A DNA stretch of 37,162 nucleotides from an uncultured Cloacibacillus sp. (GTDB lineage: Bacteria > Synergistota > Synergistia > Synergistales > Synergistaceae), in NCBI GenBank assembly GCA_900545755.1, contig URAG01000015.1, positions 1-37,162 on the forward strand, written 5' to 3'. Shown piece after piece: positions 15,334 to 22,419 of the stretch. Made by a program: the position numbers and the translations under genes. Every line of letters begins with the position of its first letter. The stretch's first letter is position 1. The notes beneath the pieces are model-generated. The model was given only the letters and a program-made list of their open reading frames with translations, was not told where the DNA came from and did not search any database.

Positions 15334-15431
15334 AGCGCGGCCTCCGGCGACTGCGGAATGGCTACATTATGTAACCTTTTACGGGGGGTTACCCCCCCCC
15401 CGTGTTCAATATCAATAAGTATGCTAAACAT
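15330..15431 (-). CDS. Short ORF with ten-G tract, overlapping collar protein 3
   Basis: A 33-codon ORF from ATG 15431 (GGGGG nine bases upstream) to TGA 15330. It begins MFSILIDIEHGGGVTPRKR; GGG is encoded by the ten-G tract at 15392-15401. The stop codon overlaps the collar-3 start as ATGA, the classical coupling arrangement, so at the present tract length this copy would be in the ON frame. The tract is also one arm of an inverted repeat (ACGGGGGG at 15381-15388 pairing with CCCCCCGT), which could fold in the mRNA. No family recognised. Confidence 0.45.
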   Translation of the reverse strand: MFSILIDIEHGGGVTPRKRLHNVAIPQSPEAAL

Positions 15432-15444
15432 TTATTCAATCCCC

Positions 15445-16005
15445 CTATTCGTACACTATGCAGGGTAAGACTGCCACGCTCTCTGGCGTGACGTGGGTGG
15501 ATGCGCCGTAGATGGTATTGGAATCTGAGGCATCCATTGCCAATCTATCAAATGAAGTATTTGTACCACTTGTAGTACCGACATTGTTCAGCGATCTGTT
15601 TTTTCCAAGTGATTTTGCTGCTCCCATGAAAGCTCCGACAGCATATCGCGTATCAAAAAAGGTCCCGCCATCGCCGCCATGTAGCGTGCAACTTCCAGTA
15701 ATGTTCGGAAGCCCTTCCGCAATTTCTTCGCCTGCTACGTGCTGTGTTCCAGCCCAGACAAGCCAGACGTCGCGAAGGTCCGGCAGGTTGAACGTCGTAC
15801 TCCCGTCGCCTGGTCCGCACAGCGCGCCGATCTCTTGATACAGCTCCGCATAGGCTTCGCGCGAGACCTCCGACCCGTCGCAGACGAGCGTGCCTGGCGG
15901 CGGGGTCGTGCCGAAGTGCGGGATGATGTCGCCTATCGCGCAGCCGAGCATGACTTCGCTGGGCTGGCCGTATTCGTCAACTCCGCTATACAGCGCGCGA
16001 GCCAT
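15445..16005 (-). CDS. Tail-collar domain protein 2
   Basis: Collar paralog of 186 residues: N-terminal YSGVDEYGQPSEV, core PPGTLVCDGSEVSREAYAEL and GPGDGSTTFNLPDLRDVWLV, a variable middle, and the end YGASTHVTPESVAVLPCIVY. Copies 2 and 3 share this type of C-terminus, while 1, 4 and 5 share the NRP type, so there are two subfamilies. GAGGTGG precedes the ATG at 16005. The short ORF at 16051-16098 lies upstream, and one alternative frame of it ends TAATG over this start. Confidence 0.9.
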   Translation of the reverse strand: MARALYSGVDEYGQPSEVMLGCAIGDIIPHFGTTPPPGTLVCDGSEVSREAYAELYQEIGALCGPGDGSTTFNLPDLRDVWLVWAGTQHVAGEEIAEGLPNITGSCTLHGGDGGTFFDTRYAVGAFMGAAKSLGKNRSLNNVGTTSGTNTSFDRLAMDASDSNTIYGASTHVTPESVAVLPCIVYE

Positions 16006-16050
16006 TATCGGCCACCTCGCGCGGGCGCTGTGAATACTATATGTTGCCTA

Positions 16051-16098
16051 CTATGAGAGGTGCGCCCCCCCCCGTTTACATACTCTTGGGGTTATCAT
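16051..16098 (-). CDS. Short ORF with nine-G tract before collar protein 2
   Basis: A 15-codon ORF from ATG 16098 (AGGAG eight bases upstream), reading MITPRVCKRGGAHLS. The tract is nine G at 16065-16073. Comparison with the homologous ORF at 13917-13988 suggests that ten G is the original frame, giving KRGGGAPLIVGNI; the present copy would then be shifted by one base. With eight or eleven G the frame reads through to TAA overlapping the collar-2 ATG (TAATG). Too short to be certain that it is translated. Confidence 0.4.
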   Translation of the reverse strand: MITPRVCKRGGAHLS

Positions 16099-16114
16099 GT
16101 AATGTGCTCCTTTC

Positions 16115-16684
16115 TTATACGTAGCGGATGCAGGGCTTGAGCGCCATGTTTATGGGGCGATTCTCAGAGGCGGTGGGAACGGCGCGAGAAAGGTCCAATA
16201 CTAAATCCCTAAACCAGATTGCATCATCTCCTGGGGATGTGTTCACCGCAGCTGGATATTGCCCCACCTGTCCAACCCCGTCCTTTGTATTCCATGAGAG
16301 TGCTCCCGACTTTATCGGCGTATCTTGTTTCGTAGTGATTGAACGAATATGTATTATCGTGCTTACCGCGTTTCTTATCGCATCCCCCTGCCTGACACCC
16401 ATCGCCGCGTTGTTCTCCCCGCCGTCGCCGCGGAAGAATATCCCGCGCGCGTCAGGCAGCTCAAAGGTGCTCATTCCGTCCCCCGCGCCGTACAGCGTCC
16501 CTATCGCCTCATATAGCTCGCTGTACGTCTCTCGCCCGATAGCGCTGCCGTCGCAGTAGAGGTAGCCTTCCGGCGGCTCGGGGCCTGCGTACCAGCCCAC
16601 AAAGCCTACCCAGGTCGGGACCTGCGTCGGAACAAGTCGGCCGTACTCGTCCGGCACGTAGACCGTGCTCATTGGCTTGCCCAT
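16115..16684 (-). CDS. Tail-collar domain protein 1
   Basis: First of the six collar paralogs (189 residues), seven bases after fibre gene H. N-terminal VYVPDEYGRLVP, collar core PPEGYLYCDGSAIGRETYSE and GAGDGMSTFELPDARGIFFR, variable middle (about 95-160), and C-terminus VPTASENRPINMALKPCIRY. The ATG at 16684 follows GAGGGTGA; a second ATG at 16672 is possible. Unlike copies 2-5 there is no short G-tract ORF in front of it, so it may be the constitutive copy, translated with H. Confidence 0.9.
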   Translation of the reverse strand: MGKPMSTVYVPDEYGRLVPTQVPTWVGFVGWYAGPEPPEGYLYCDGSAIGRETYSELYEAIGTLYGAGDGMSTFELPDARGIFFRGDGGENNAAMGVRQGDAIRNAVSTIIHIRSITTKQDTPIKSGALSWNTKDGVGQVGQYPAAVNTSPGDDAIWFRDLVLDLSRAVPTASENRPINMALKPCIRYV

Positions 16685-16691
16685 GTATCTA

Positions 16692-17735
16692 TCACCCTCT
16701 CTTTATGCCAATGCTGCCGCAGCAGTAGCTGGCTTTCAGTTTTGTACGCATTTCTTCGTCGTACTCCGTTGTTGTAACGAGCGCGGAATAGTTCGCCGTC
16801 GAGTACGGCGGCAAGGGGCTGCGCTCGAGCTTAGTGATACTCGCCGGCACGTTCTGCTTGGCTTCAAACCAGACGGTCAGCGTCGTGACGCCGCCGCTCA
16901 CGACCGGCGGGCCGAGCACGCGGCATTTGGTCGTGTCGGTCGAGTTGAAGCGCAAGAGCTTGCCTTGCGGGAACTTCGCAGACTGGTCTCCTGTGACTTT
17001 TATCTGGTCGTTTGAGACCCGAGTCACTGTGCCGCAGTCTATCCACTGTGTCAGGTCGTTTGAGCTGTGCGCGTTGGGGTCTGTGTTATGCTTTGCGATC
17101 GCGGCGGAGTTCGCGTTTGCGTCGGCGTTGTGCGCCTCCATAAGAGCGGCATGCGCGCTGGCATTGCTGTTGTGCTTGTTTATCGCCGCTGCGTGCGCGC
17201 CGGCGTCAGCGTCATGCTGTCCGAAGGCCGCTTCGTGGGCGTCCTCGTCCGCATCGTGAGCCGCGATAGCGTCGCTCACATTCTGCAGAGACGCTATCGT
17301 CTGGCCCGGGTCTATCTTAAGAACGACGTCTATAGAGTTGCCGACTAGCGCCTGAATGGCGACGGTCAGGTCCATACCTGTGCCTTCCGGCAGTACGGGT
17401 TTGACCATTGAGGGCAACGAACAGTAGATGATGAGGTTGCCGTCTACGTCGAAGAGTCCTGCCTCACGTACCGTGAACCCGCCTACGTTCGGCAGTATTA
17501 TTAGCTTGGCAATGATCTGGGCGGGGTCGTTTACAACTTTCCCAAGATAGTTTACGGGCCCCCTGTAAACTTCGTTTGCTAATTGTGTCTCGCTGCCTTT
17601 AGGCAGCACTTCGCTGCCGTTTCCATCGCCGACAGCCATATGCGTAAGTTCGATTTGCGTCTCCATCAACAGAGCGTTCGCAATTTGAGCGCGTCCGATG
17701 TCTGTGACGACAGAATAGTATTTCAGGTCGCTCAT
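16692..17735 (-). CDS. P2 gpH-like tail fibre protein
   Basis: Tail fibre of 347 residues. Residues 1-150 are the N-terminal domain that fixes the fibre to the baseplate (YYSVVTDIGRAQIANAL, THMAVGDGNG, VNYLGKVVNDPAQIIAKLII, GGFTVREAGLFDVDGNLIIY). Residues 156-225 are five tandem 14-residue repeats of the pattern AI-xxH-NADxxAHAA, probably a slender triple-stranded shaft. The remaining 120 residues form a beta-rich end. It has no collar domain of its own; that function is likely supplied by the separate collar proteins downstream. Follows gene I with 29 bases between. Confidence 0.88.
   Translation of the reverse strand: MSDLKYYSVVTDIGRAQIANALLMETQIELTHMAVGDGNGSEVLPKGSETQLANEVYRGPVNYLGKVVNDPAQIIAKLIILPNVGGFTVREAGLFDVDGNLIIYCSLPSMVKPVLPEGTGMDLTVAIQALVGNSIDVVLKIDPGQTIASLQNVSDAIAAHDADEDAHEAAFGQHDADAGAHAAAINKHNSNASAHAALMEAHNADANANSAAIAKHNTDPNAHSSNDLTQWIDCGTVTRVSNDQIKVTGDQSAKFPQGKLLRFNSTDTTKCRVLGPPVVSGGVTTLTVWFEAKQNVPASITKLERSPLPPYSTANYSALVTTTEYDEEMRTKLKASYCCGSIGIKRG
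17061..17270 (-). repeat. Five tandem 42-bp coding repeats in the fibre gene
   Basis: The 14-residue units AIAAHDADEDAHEA, AFGQHDADAGAHAA, AINKHNSNASAHAA, LMEAHNADANANSA and AIAKHNTDPNAHSS follow one another without gaps. The regular H at position 5, N/D at 6 and AH at 11-12 suggest a coiled or helical shaft. DNA identity between units is moderate, so the repeat is old, but recombination could still change its number. Confidence 0.8.
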
Positions 17736-17764
17736 GTTGGCCTCTTTCTGCCTCCTTTATATGG

Positions 17765-18421
17765 TCACTGCGGCTTAGGGCCTATCGTCACTGTGACGCT
17801 CAGCTGTGTTACCGCAGCACCGACGCGTATATCCGCGCCTAAGTCGATATTTCGTTCCGTCCACGGATAGACGGTGAGCGTAGCGCCGGACACTGCTGCA
17901 GCCGCAGCCCGCATCGTCCCAGATGTCTGCATCTGAAGCCCTATCGTCCCGATTTTGCTTCTGGCGTTTTTCGCCCGCTTCGCCGCCTTGACCGCAGCGT
18001 TGTAAACCTCCGCCACGTCGGCCTGGCCGTTGAGCAGCACATGGAGGTCAAAAATGTACGGCTCTCCCGTGTCTTCGATAAGCTCGACCGGATAGCCGAT
18101 GTTTTTGAGCTCCTGCTTAAGCGCCCAGGGCGTGCCTTTCTTGCGGTGGATAAGGATGGCGTCGCGGACCTGCGCGCGTTTCTGTTCGATCGGTAAGCTC
18201 AGCGGCTCGTAATTGTCGACGTGGTACTGCCAGGCCAGCAGGTCTAAGACCTGCTCCGGCAGCTCGTCGATGCGCGATAAAATAAGCGCCTCCCTTATAG
18301 ACTGGGAGACGCTTATCATTTCGGGGTCTATCGCTCGCGCGGTATCCTGCACCTCTTGGATGCCAGCTATCGAGTCAGGCAGGATGTCCGAGAGGCTCAG
18401 GTCTATCAAGTCTTTAGCCAT
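17765..18421 (-). CDS. P2 gpI-like baseplate/tail protein
   Basis: Protein of 218 residues of the tail protein I family, which joins gpJ at the baseplate wedge rim. Typical features: LLPDSI-like opening (LSLSDILPDSIAGIQEVQDT), the LPEQVLDLLAWQYHVDNYEP core and IHRKKGTPWALKQELKNIGY. The ATG at 18421 is chosen over 18436 because GGAGG lies eight bases upstream. It overlaps gene J by eight bases. The C-terminal 60 residues (beta-rich) are less conserved. Confidence 0.92.
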   Translation of the reverse strand: MAKDLIDLSLSDILPDSIAGIQEVQDTARAIDPEMISVSQSIREALILSRIDELPEQVLDLLAWQYHVDNYEPLSLPIEQKRAQVRDAILIHRKKGTPWALKQELKNIGYPVELIEDTGEPYIFDLHVLLNGQADVAEVYNAAVKAAKRAKNARSKIGTIGLQMQTSGTMRAAAAAVSGATLTVYPWTERNIDLGADIRVGAAVTQLSVTVTIGPKPQ

Positions 18422-19571
18422 CTTCAAGCCCTCCAAATGTTACGGATTTCGTCGAGCACTTGGCCACAGCGTAGGAGCCTACTACAGTGTACGGCGGGCT
18501 TGTTATTACTACGCGCTTGACGCCGGCGTTGACCATGCGGCGCGTAAGCTCGGATGGGTTTATGTCCCGTCCCAATACCTCCATCTGCCAGGCTATCCAG
18601 TCGTCGGCGGCCTGCTCTGCCTGCGTCTGGATGCCGGCGGCGACGGTGGCGCTCGCGCGGTCGATGTAGTACGTCACATTGAGCTCGTATGACTTGACCG
18701 TCGGCGCTACGACCTTGACCGTATCTGTAAGGGGCCGCACGGTCTCGTCTGAGAGGGTGTCGAGCACCTGGGCTATTATGGTCTCGTCCGGCAGTTCGCC
18801 GCCCGACATGAGCGGGAAGACATGTACCTCGCCCGCGGGGACGGTGTGCTCGCCGCTTTCATCTTCCGGGCTGTTGGGGCCAAGGACTGCAACGTCTACG
18901 ATGCTCTGATGAGCAGATCGCGCCCAGTATTGGTACGCGCCCTCGGAGCCCGCGACGCTGAAAGACTCCGGCGCGAGCTGGATGCGCTCGCGGAAGTTTT
19001 CGTCGTCTTCCGTGTCCGTGCCGCCCGTGCTCTCCGTAGTGTTGGCCACGCACGAGATATAAGCGATGGGGTCGACCAGAGTGTTGATCTGACCGACTAC
19101 GAATCCGTTGCCGCTTGCGCCTGTGCTTGTGCATGTGCAGATGAGCTCTATCGATGTATCGCCCGCGTCTATCTGCGCCGTCTCGCCAACTGCGAACATG
19201 ACCTCGCCCCCCGCAGAGACGCGCGTGCCGGCTGGGATGAGTACCGCAAAGGTCTGCGCCGCCGAGAGCGTGAACTTGACCATGCATGTGGCCGCCGTGG
19301 GCGTAAGCCGCGAGACGCCGAGCATCGCGCCTATTTGGTCGAGGTAGTCGCTGGTCGCATAGGCAAGCAAGTTCATCTTCGCGGCGAAGTCTATGGCGTT
19401 CCTCTGCAAAACAAGCTCATAGGCTATCGTGCTGAGAAAGAGCCTCACGGGGTCGCCGGGATAAAGCGTCGTGCCCGTGTACTGCTCATAGCGCGCTACG
19501 AGCTCCGAGAGGATCGTCTCGGCGTCCTTCTCAGCGAAGGTTATCTTCGGGAGAGCGTTAAGGTCTATCAT
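18414..19571 (-). CDS. P2 gpJ-like baseplate protein
   Basis: Baseplate wedge protein of 385 residues. Starts MIDLNALPKITFAEKDAETI; conserved segments include YPGDPVRLFLSTIAYELVLQ, NLLAYATSDYLDQIGAMLGV and TESTGGTDTEDDENFRERIQ, then an AVLGPNSPEDESGEHTVPAG region typical of the family. The start at 19571 overlaps the stop of gene W (ATGA), the usual coupling in P2-like tails; longer readings upstream of it have no support. J with W and I forms the wedges that surround the spike. Confidence 0.94.
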   Translation of the reverse strand: MIDLNALPKITFAEKDAETILSELVARYEQYTGTTLYPGDPVRLFLSTIAYELVLQRNAIDFAAKMNLLAYATSDYLDQIGAMLGVSRLTPTAATCMVKFTLSAAQTFAVLIPAGTRVSAGGEVMFAVGETAQIDAGDTSIELICTCTSTGASGNGFVVGQINTLVDPIAYISCVANTTESTGGTDTEDDENFRERIQLAPESFSVAGSEGAYQYWARSAHQSIVDVAVLGPNSPEDESGEHTVPAGEVHVFPLMSGGELPDETIIAQVLDTLSDETVRPLTDTVKVVAPTVKSYELNVTYYIDRASATVAAGIQTQAEQAADDWIAWQMEVLGRDINPSELTRRMVNAGVKRVVITSPPYTVVGSYAVAKCSTKSVTFGGLEDG

Positions 19572-19903
19572 TGCGCCACGCCCTCCCGAAGTCGAAATCT
19601 GACGACTGGGTACAGCCGCCCGTCCATTGCCTGTGTTTTGTCTGGTTTGAAAGAGATACTCGTTATCTCTACTCGCGGTTCGTATCTGTCTATCGCCTCC
19701 ATAAGCTCCGCGCGGAAGCGCGCCATGGCGGCCGGCTCGGGATGGTCTACCCACTGCCAGTCTGTGCCGAAATGACGGTACAGAGGTACGGAGCCTACCC
19801 TCGTTGCGGCAATGGCACAGAGACAGTTGCGTATATTCTCAAGGCCGGACGCCGCGAATATATTCGTGCCTCCTGTCAATGCTATTTCAAACATGTCTGC
19901 CAT
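19568..19903 (-). CDS. P2 gpW / T4 gp25-like baseplate protein
   Basis: Small (111 residues) lysozyme-like baseplate wedge protein that helps start sheath assembly. Recognised by GGTNIFAASGLENIRNCL, ATRVGSVPLYRHFGTDW and the family's EPRVEITSISF segment. The ATG at 19903 lies one base after the gene U stop, and its own stop overlaps gene J. Confidence 0.92.
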   Translation of the reverse strand: MADMFEIALTGGTNIFAASGLENIRNCLCAIAATRVGSVPLYRHFGTDWQWVDHPEPAAMARFRAELMEAIDRYEPRVEITSISFKPDKTQAMDGRLYPVVRFRLREGVAQ

Positions 19904-19904
19904 C

Positions 19905-20267
19905 TTAGATATACTCCTTGATAGTAAGTTCGACGTCTATCCACGTGGCAGCGCCGGTATTGCTTCGAGGCCCTTCTTCGGAAGATAATTCGGTAATCCC
20001 GAACTTACCGATTTTTGTTTCACCGAAGATGAGCAGCGCAGCTTCTCCTTTGTCGCGCATCTCCTGCAGCACTTTGAGCTCCTTGTCAGGGTCAACGCCC
20101 AGCTCTCGCATGAGCTGAACTTTGAAGGATATTTCTTCAAGTCCTGGACCGACAAATTCGAGCTTCGGCTTTTTGCCTATTACCTCGTGCTCCGCGTACC
20201 TCGCCCCGTTGCGCTGGCGGAGGTCGGAGAACGTTCTGACGAGATTGGAGCTTGACGTAAATACCAC
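19905..20267 (-). CDS. P2 gpU-like tail protein, probable frameshift at the start
   Basis: Tail tip/completion protein of about 127 residues. The body is clearly of the gpU family (KPKLEFVGPGLEEISFKVQL, ELGVDPDKELKVLQEM). The first legal start in frame is GTG 20267, but the in-frame codons before it spell GIGTFGSVVF, the conserved N-terminus of the family, with no ATG, GTG or TTG. An ATG at 20290, nine bases after AGGAGG, is exactly one base out of frame: with one more G in the GGG after it the product would be MGIGTFGSVVF. A one-base deletion, either real or a sequence error, is the simplest explanation. If real, translation must start at GTG 20267 or the tail may be defective. Confidence 0.82.
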   Translation of the reverse strand: MVFTSSSNLVRTFSDLRQRNGARYAEHEVIGKKPKLEFVGPGLEEISFKVQLMRELGVDPDKELKVLQEMRDKGEAALLIFGETKIGKFGITELSSEEGPRSNTGAATWIDVELTIKEYI

Positions 20268-20295
20268 GCTGCCGAAAGTACCTATCCCATACCAA

Positions 20296-20589
20296 TCAAC
20301 CTCCTACGAGAACATTAGGGCTGCCTTCTGCAACGCTGCCGCCGCAGCTTACGGGGTCTCTAATTCGAGCGGCCGCATAACCGTTGATGAAAGTGTTTGA
20401 ACTGCCGGATGAGACGACCGCGCTGTGCGGCGAGTGGACGATGCAGCCGTGTAGGGCGTAGCTGTCCGCGGACACACGCCCCGCGGCTTTGCCGTTGACA
20501 AATACGTTTGGGCTGCCGGTAGAGAGCGGTCGAGGCGGGCAGGCATCGTGTCCGGTGTCTTTGTCGCCCTGTCTCGTTATCGCGGGCAT
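20296..20589 (-). CDS. PAAR-domain spike tip protein
   Basis: PAAR protein of 97 residues that caps the membrane-piercing spike of contractile tails. It has the PAAR pattern MPAITRQGDKDTGHDACPPR, then repeated short turns SPNVFVNGKAAGRVSA, and SSNTFINGYAAARIRD. Histidines at positions 14 and in LHGCIVHSPH, and cysteines nearby, are candidates for metal binding at the tip. It directly follows the spike gene V, 11 bases away, as expected for a spike and its tip. Confidence 0.93.
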   Translation of the reverse strand: MPAITRQGDKDTGHDACPPRPLSTGSPNVFVNGKAAGRVSADSYALHGCIVHSPHSAVVSSGSSNTFINGYAAARIRDPVSCGGSVAEGSPNVLVGG

Positions 20590-20600
20590 CTACACACCTC

Positions 20601-21071
20601 CTAGTCAAATTGCGCGCTGATGTGCGCTGGAACGGCGACGTCGCCGTCAGGGTTGAGGTAGATGTTGGCCGCGCTTTTGAGCGTGATATTGCCGTCAGCC
20701 CACACCATCTTTGAGCCGTGATAATCTACGACAGTGATGGTGTGGTTCGCGCGATGAACAGAGACGCAGCCGCCGCCCGGTATCTTAATGAGGTACTCGT
20801 CTCGATCAGCGGAGAGCGGCTTGTCTGCCTCGCTGTATAGCGAGCCCAGGACAAAACCGGCCTCCTCACCGCTCGGCAGGAACGCGCAAAGCACCAGCTC
20901 ACCGACATCCGGCAGACACTGAGCCTTATTTTTCAGAGAACCCGGTACAAGCACCGGAATCTCGTCCGATACCATATCGTCTTTGTCGCTGAAACGCACC
21001 CGGACGCGGTGAAGCTCAGGATGGACTGATGCGACTGTGCCAAGGCGAAAAAGGTCTTCATAACTTGCCAT
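20601..21071 (-). CDS. P2 gpV-like baseplate spike protein
   Basis: Spike protein of 156 residues. Residues 1-90 form the OB fold of gp5/gpV proteins (LGTVASVHPELHRVRVRFSD, DVGELVLCAFLPSGEEAGFV, LGSLYSEADKPL); the rest is a beta-helix shaft (GGCVSVHRANHTITVVDYHG, NITLKSAANIYLNPDG). It forms a trimer that is driven through the outer membrane. It overlaps gene D by 14 bases and is followed by the PAAR tip. Confidence 0.93.
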   Translation of the reverse strand: MASYEDLFRLGTVASVHPELHRVRVRFSDKDDMVSDEIPVLVPGSLKNKAQCLPDVGELVLCAFLPSGEEAGFVLGSLYSEADKPLSADRDEYLIKIPGGGCVSVHRANHTITVVDYHGSKMVWADGNITLKSAANIYLNPDGDVAVPAHISAQFD

Positions 21072-22206
21072 CTTTTTTCATGTTCTCCTCAATGATTGCA
21101 TAGATGTCAGCGTTCTCGTCAGCTTTCTTCTTTTGCTTAGCGGCTTTTCTCTCTCCTTTACCACCTTGCCGCACTGTAGGCGGCCCAGACTCAAGGTCGA
21201 CTGCCGACGTATATCCGCCGCCGTTGACCGTGTGCGTCGACTTTGCAATACGATATTTGCCGTCGAAAGTTCCGAATCCGGTCACGGCGAAGACGACGCC
21301 GTCCAGCATGCGAGGGTCGCCGACGCATGTCAGGCTACCGGTAACTTCGCGTTTGTTGAAATCCCGCAGCTTCTTTTCGGCAAGCGTCAACGCCTCGGCG
21401 TCGCTTTCGACACGCTCGTTGCTGATGCGCAGCACCTGCCCGCTCGGGTCGTCTTCGCCGGAGGCTTTCGCCGTGCCGCGAAATGTTTGTTTAGTTTTGC
21501 TATCGAAATATGTGACTTCACAGGACTTGTAGGTGTCAACCGACTGTGTTCGGAAACGCCATGAGAGAATACTTCCTCCGGTTCTGTCAACTGAGAACGA
21601 CGCTTCTTCTTTCTCTGCGTCGACCTCGTTATATATAGCTATCGCACCGTTAACTATCTTGATGGCAAGCCCTGCCTTATGCACAATGCGAGCGAGAAAC
21701 TCGAGTGAAGATTCTTGTTTCTGGTCGATTCGGCCGAAGTAAGGATTCTCAGGCGCTGTGTACCTAAGCTCAAGCGCTGACTTCGCCGCCACGTCCTGCG
21801 CGATGGTCTTGAGATAAGCTTTTTCCCAAGTCCGCGTTTCCTTTTCACGCCGGCCGCCGGCTGTTACAGGGGCTGAAACTGCTTTGATGGTAAACGTGCC
21901 CTGTGTGGCTTCGAGCTCGTCTATCTCAAACGTGCCGCATTTGAGCGACTTTGTGTTTCCGGCTTTCTCCCAATCGAGCAGCGCGATGGTAGCCTCAATT
22001 GTCGAGTTGCGCTTCGGGCACCAGTCGCCGCGCCAAAGGCCGTCGCGGTCCTCCAGCGTGAGCATGATGGAGTCGGCTTCGCCGCTCCGGTTATCCCCAT
22101 ATGAAAAAGATATGAGGTATGGAGCAAGGTCTCTCGTGATGTCCTTGCCTTCGAGAGTCACCTGCAGCTCTACTCGTCGGATATATTCTTTTTCCTTCTC
22201 CGGCAT
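21058..22206 (-). CDS. P2 gpD-like tail hub protein
   Basis: Tail hub of 382 residues (late control gene D family, related to T4 gp27 and VgrG N-terminus). It threads the base of the tube and holds the spike. Visible features: VTLEGKDITRDLAPYLISFS, DSIMLTLEDRDGLWRGDW, FEIDELEATQGTFTIKAVSA and LEFLARIVHKAGLAIKI. The lysine-rich C-terminal tail is normal. It starts three bases after gene X. Confidence 0.94.
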   Translation of the reverse strand: MPEKEKEYIRRVELQVTLEGKDITRDLAPYLISFSYGDNRSGEADSIMLTLEDRDGLWRGDWCPKRNSTIEATIALLDWEKAGNTKSLKCGTFEIDELEATQGTFTIKAVSAPVTAGGRREKETRTWEKAYLKTIAQDVAAKSALELRYTAPENPYFGRIDQKQESSLEFLARIVHKAGLAIKIVNGAIAIYNEVDAEKEEASFSVDRTGGSILSWRFRTQSVDTYKSCEVTYFDSKTKQTFRGTAKASGEDDPSGQVLRISNERVESDAEALTLAEKKLRDFNKREVTGSLTCVGDPRMLDGVVFAVTGFGTFDGKYRIAKSTHTVNGGGYTSAVDLESGPPTVRQGGKGERKAAKQKKKADENADIYAIIEENMKKDGKL

Positions 22207-22209
22207 CTG

Positions 22210-22419
22210 TTATTCCCTCCATGGCGGGATAGAGACGGGCGGCGATTCTTCCACATCCGGGATGACGATTTCGACGTTGCCCGGGAATATGACAGTGTCG
22301 ATATACTGGAGATTGGCCTCGATGAGAGCGGCTGTGTTTGCCTGGTCAGCTCCATCGCCCCACTCGCGCCATGCGATGAGATCCCAAGTGTCGCCGCTTA
22401 ACGTTCTTATCGTCCTCAT
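22210..22419 (-). CDS. P2 gpX-like tail protein (LysM-like)
   Basis: Small LysM-like protein of 69 residues found between the tape measure and gpD genes in P2-like tails. Characteristic sequence: TLSGDTWDLIAWREWGD followed by LIEANLQYIDTVIFPGN. It is thought to attach near the hub. ATG 22419 overlaps the tape measure stop by four bases (ATGA). Confidence 0.93.
   Translation of the reverse strand: MRTIRTLSGDTWDLIAWREWGDGADQANTAALIEANLQYIDTVIFPGNVEIVIPDVEESPPVSIPPWRE

Noticed and set aside
13250..16100. G tracts as intrinsic terminators or G-quadruplexes
   Set aside because: Single G runs are not followed by U runs, and four separate runs needed for a quadruplex are not present in any gap.
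12300..16684. Diversity-generating retroelement for the collar proteins
   Set aside because: No reverse transcriptase gene and no template/variable repeat pair with A-specific changes is visible in the window. The variable centres differ too much to derive from one template.
18822..19775. Plus-strand frame of 317 codons opposite gene J
   Set aside because: Shadow of the J coding sequence in GC-rich DNA; no start signals or protein features.
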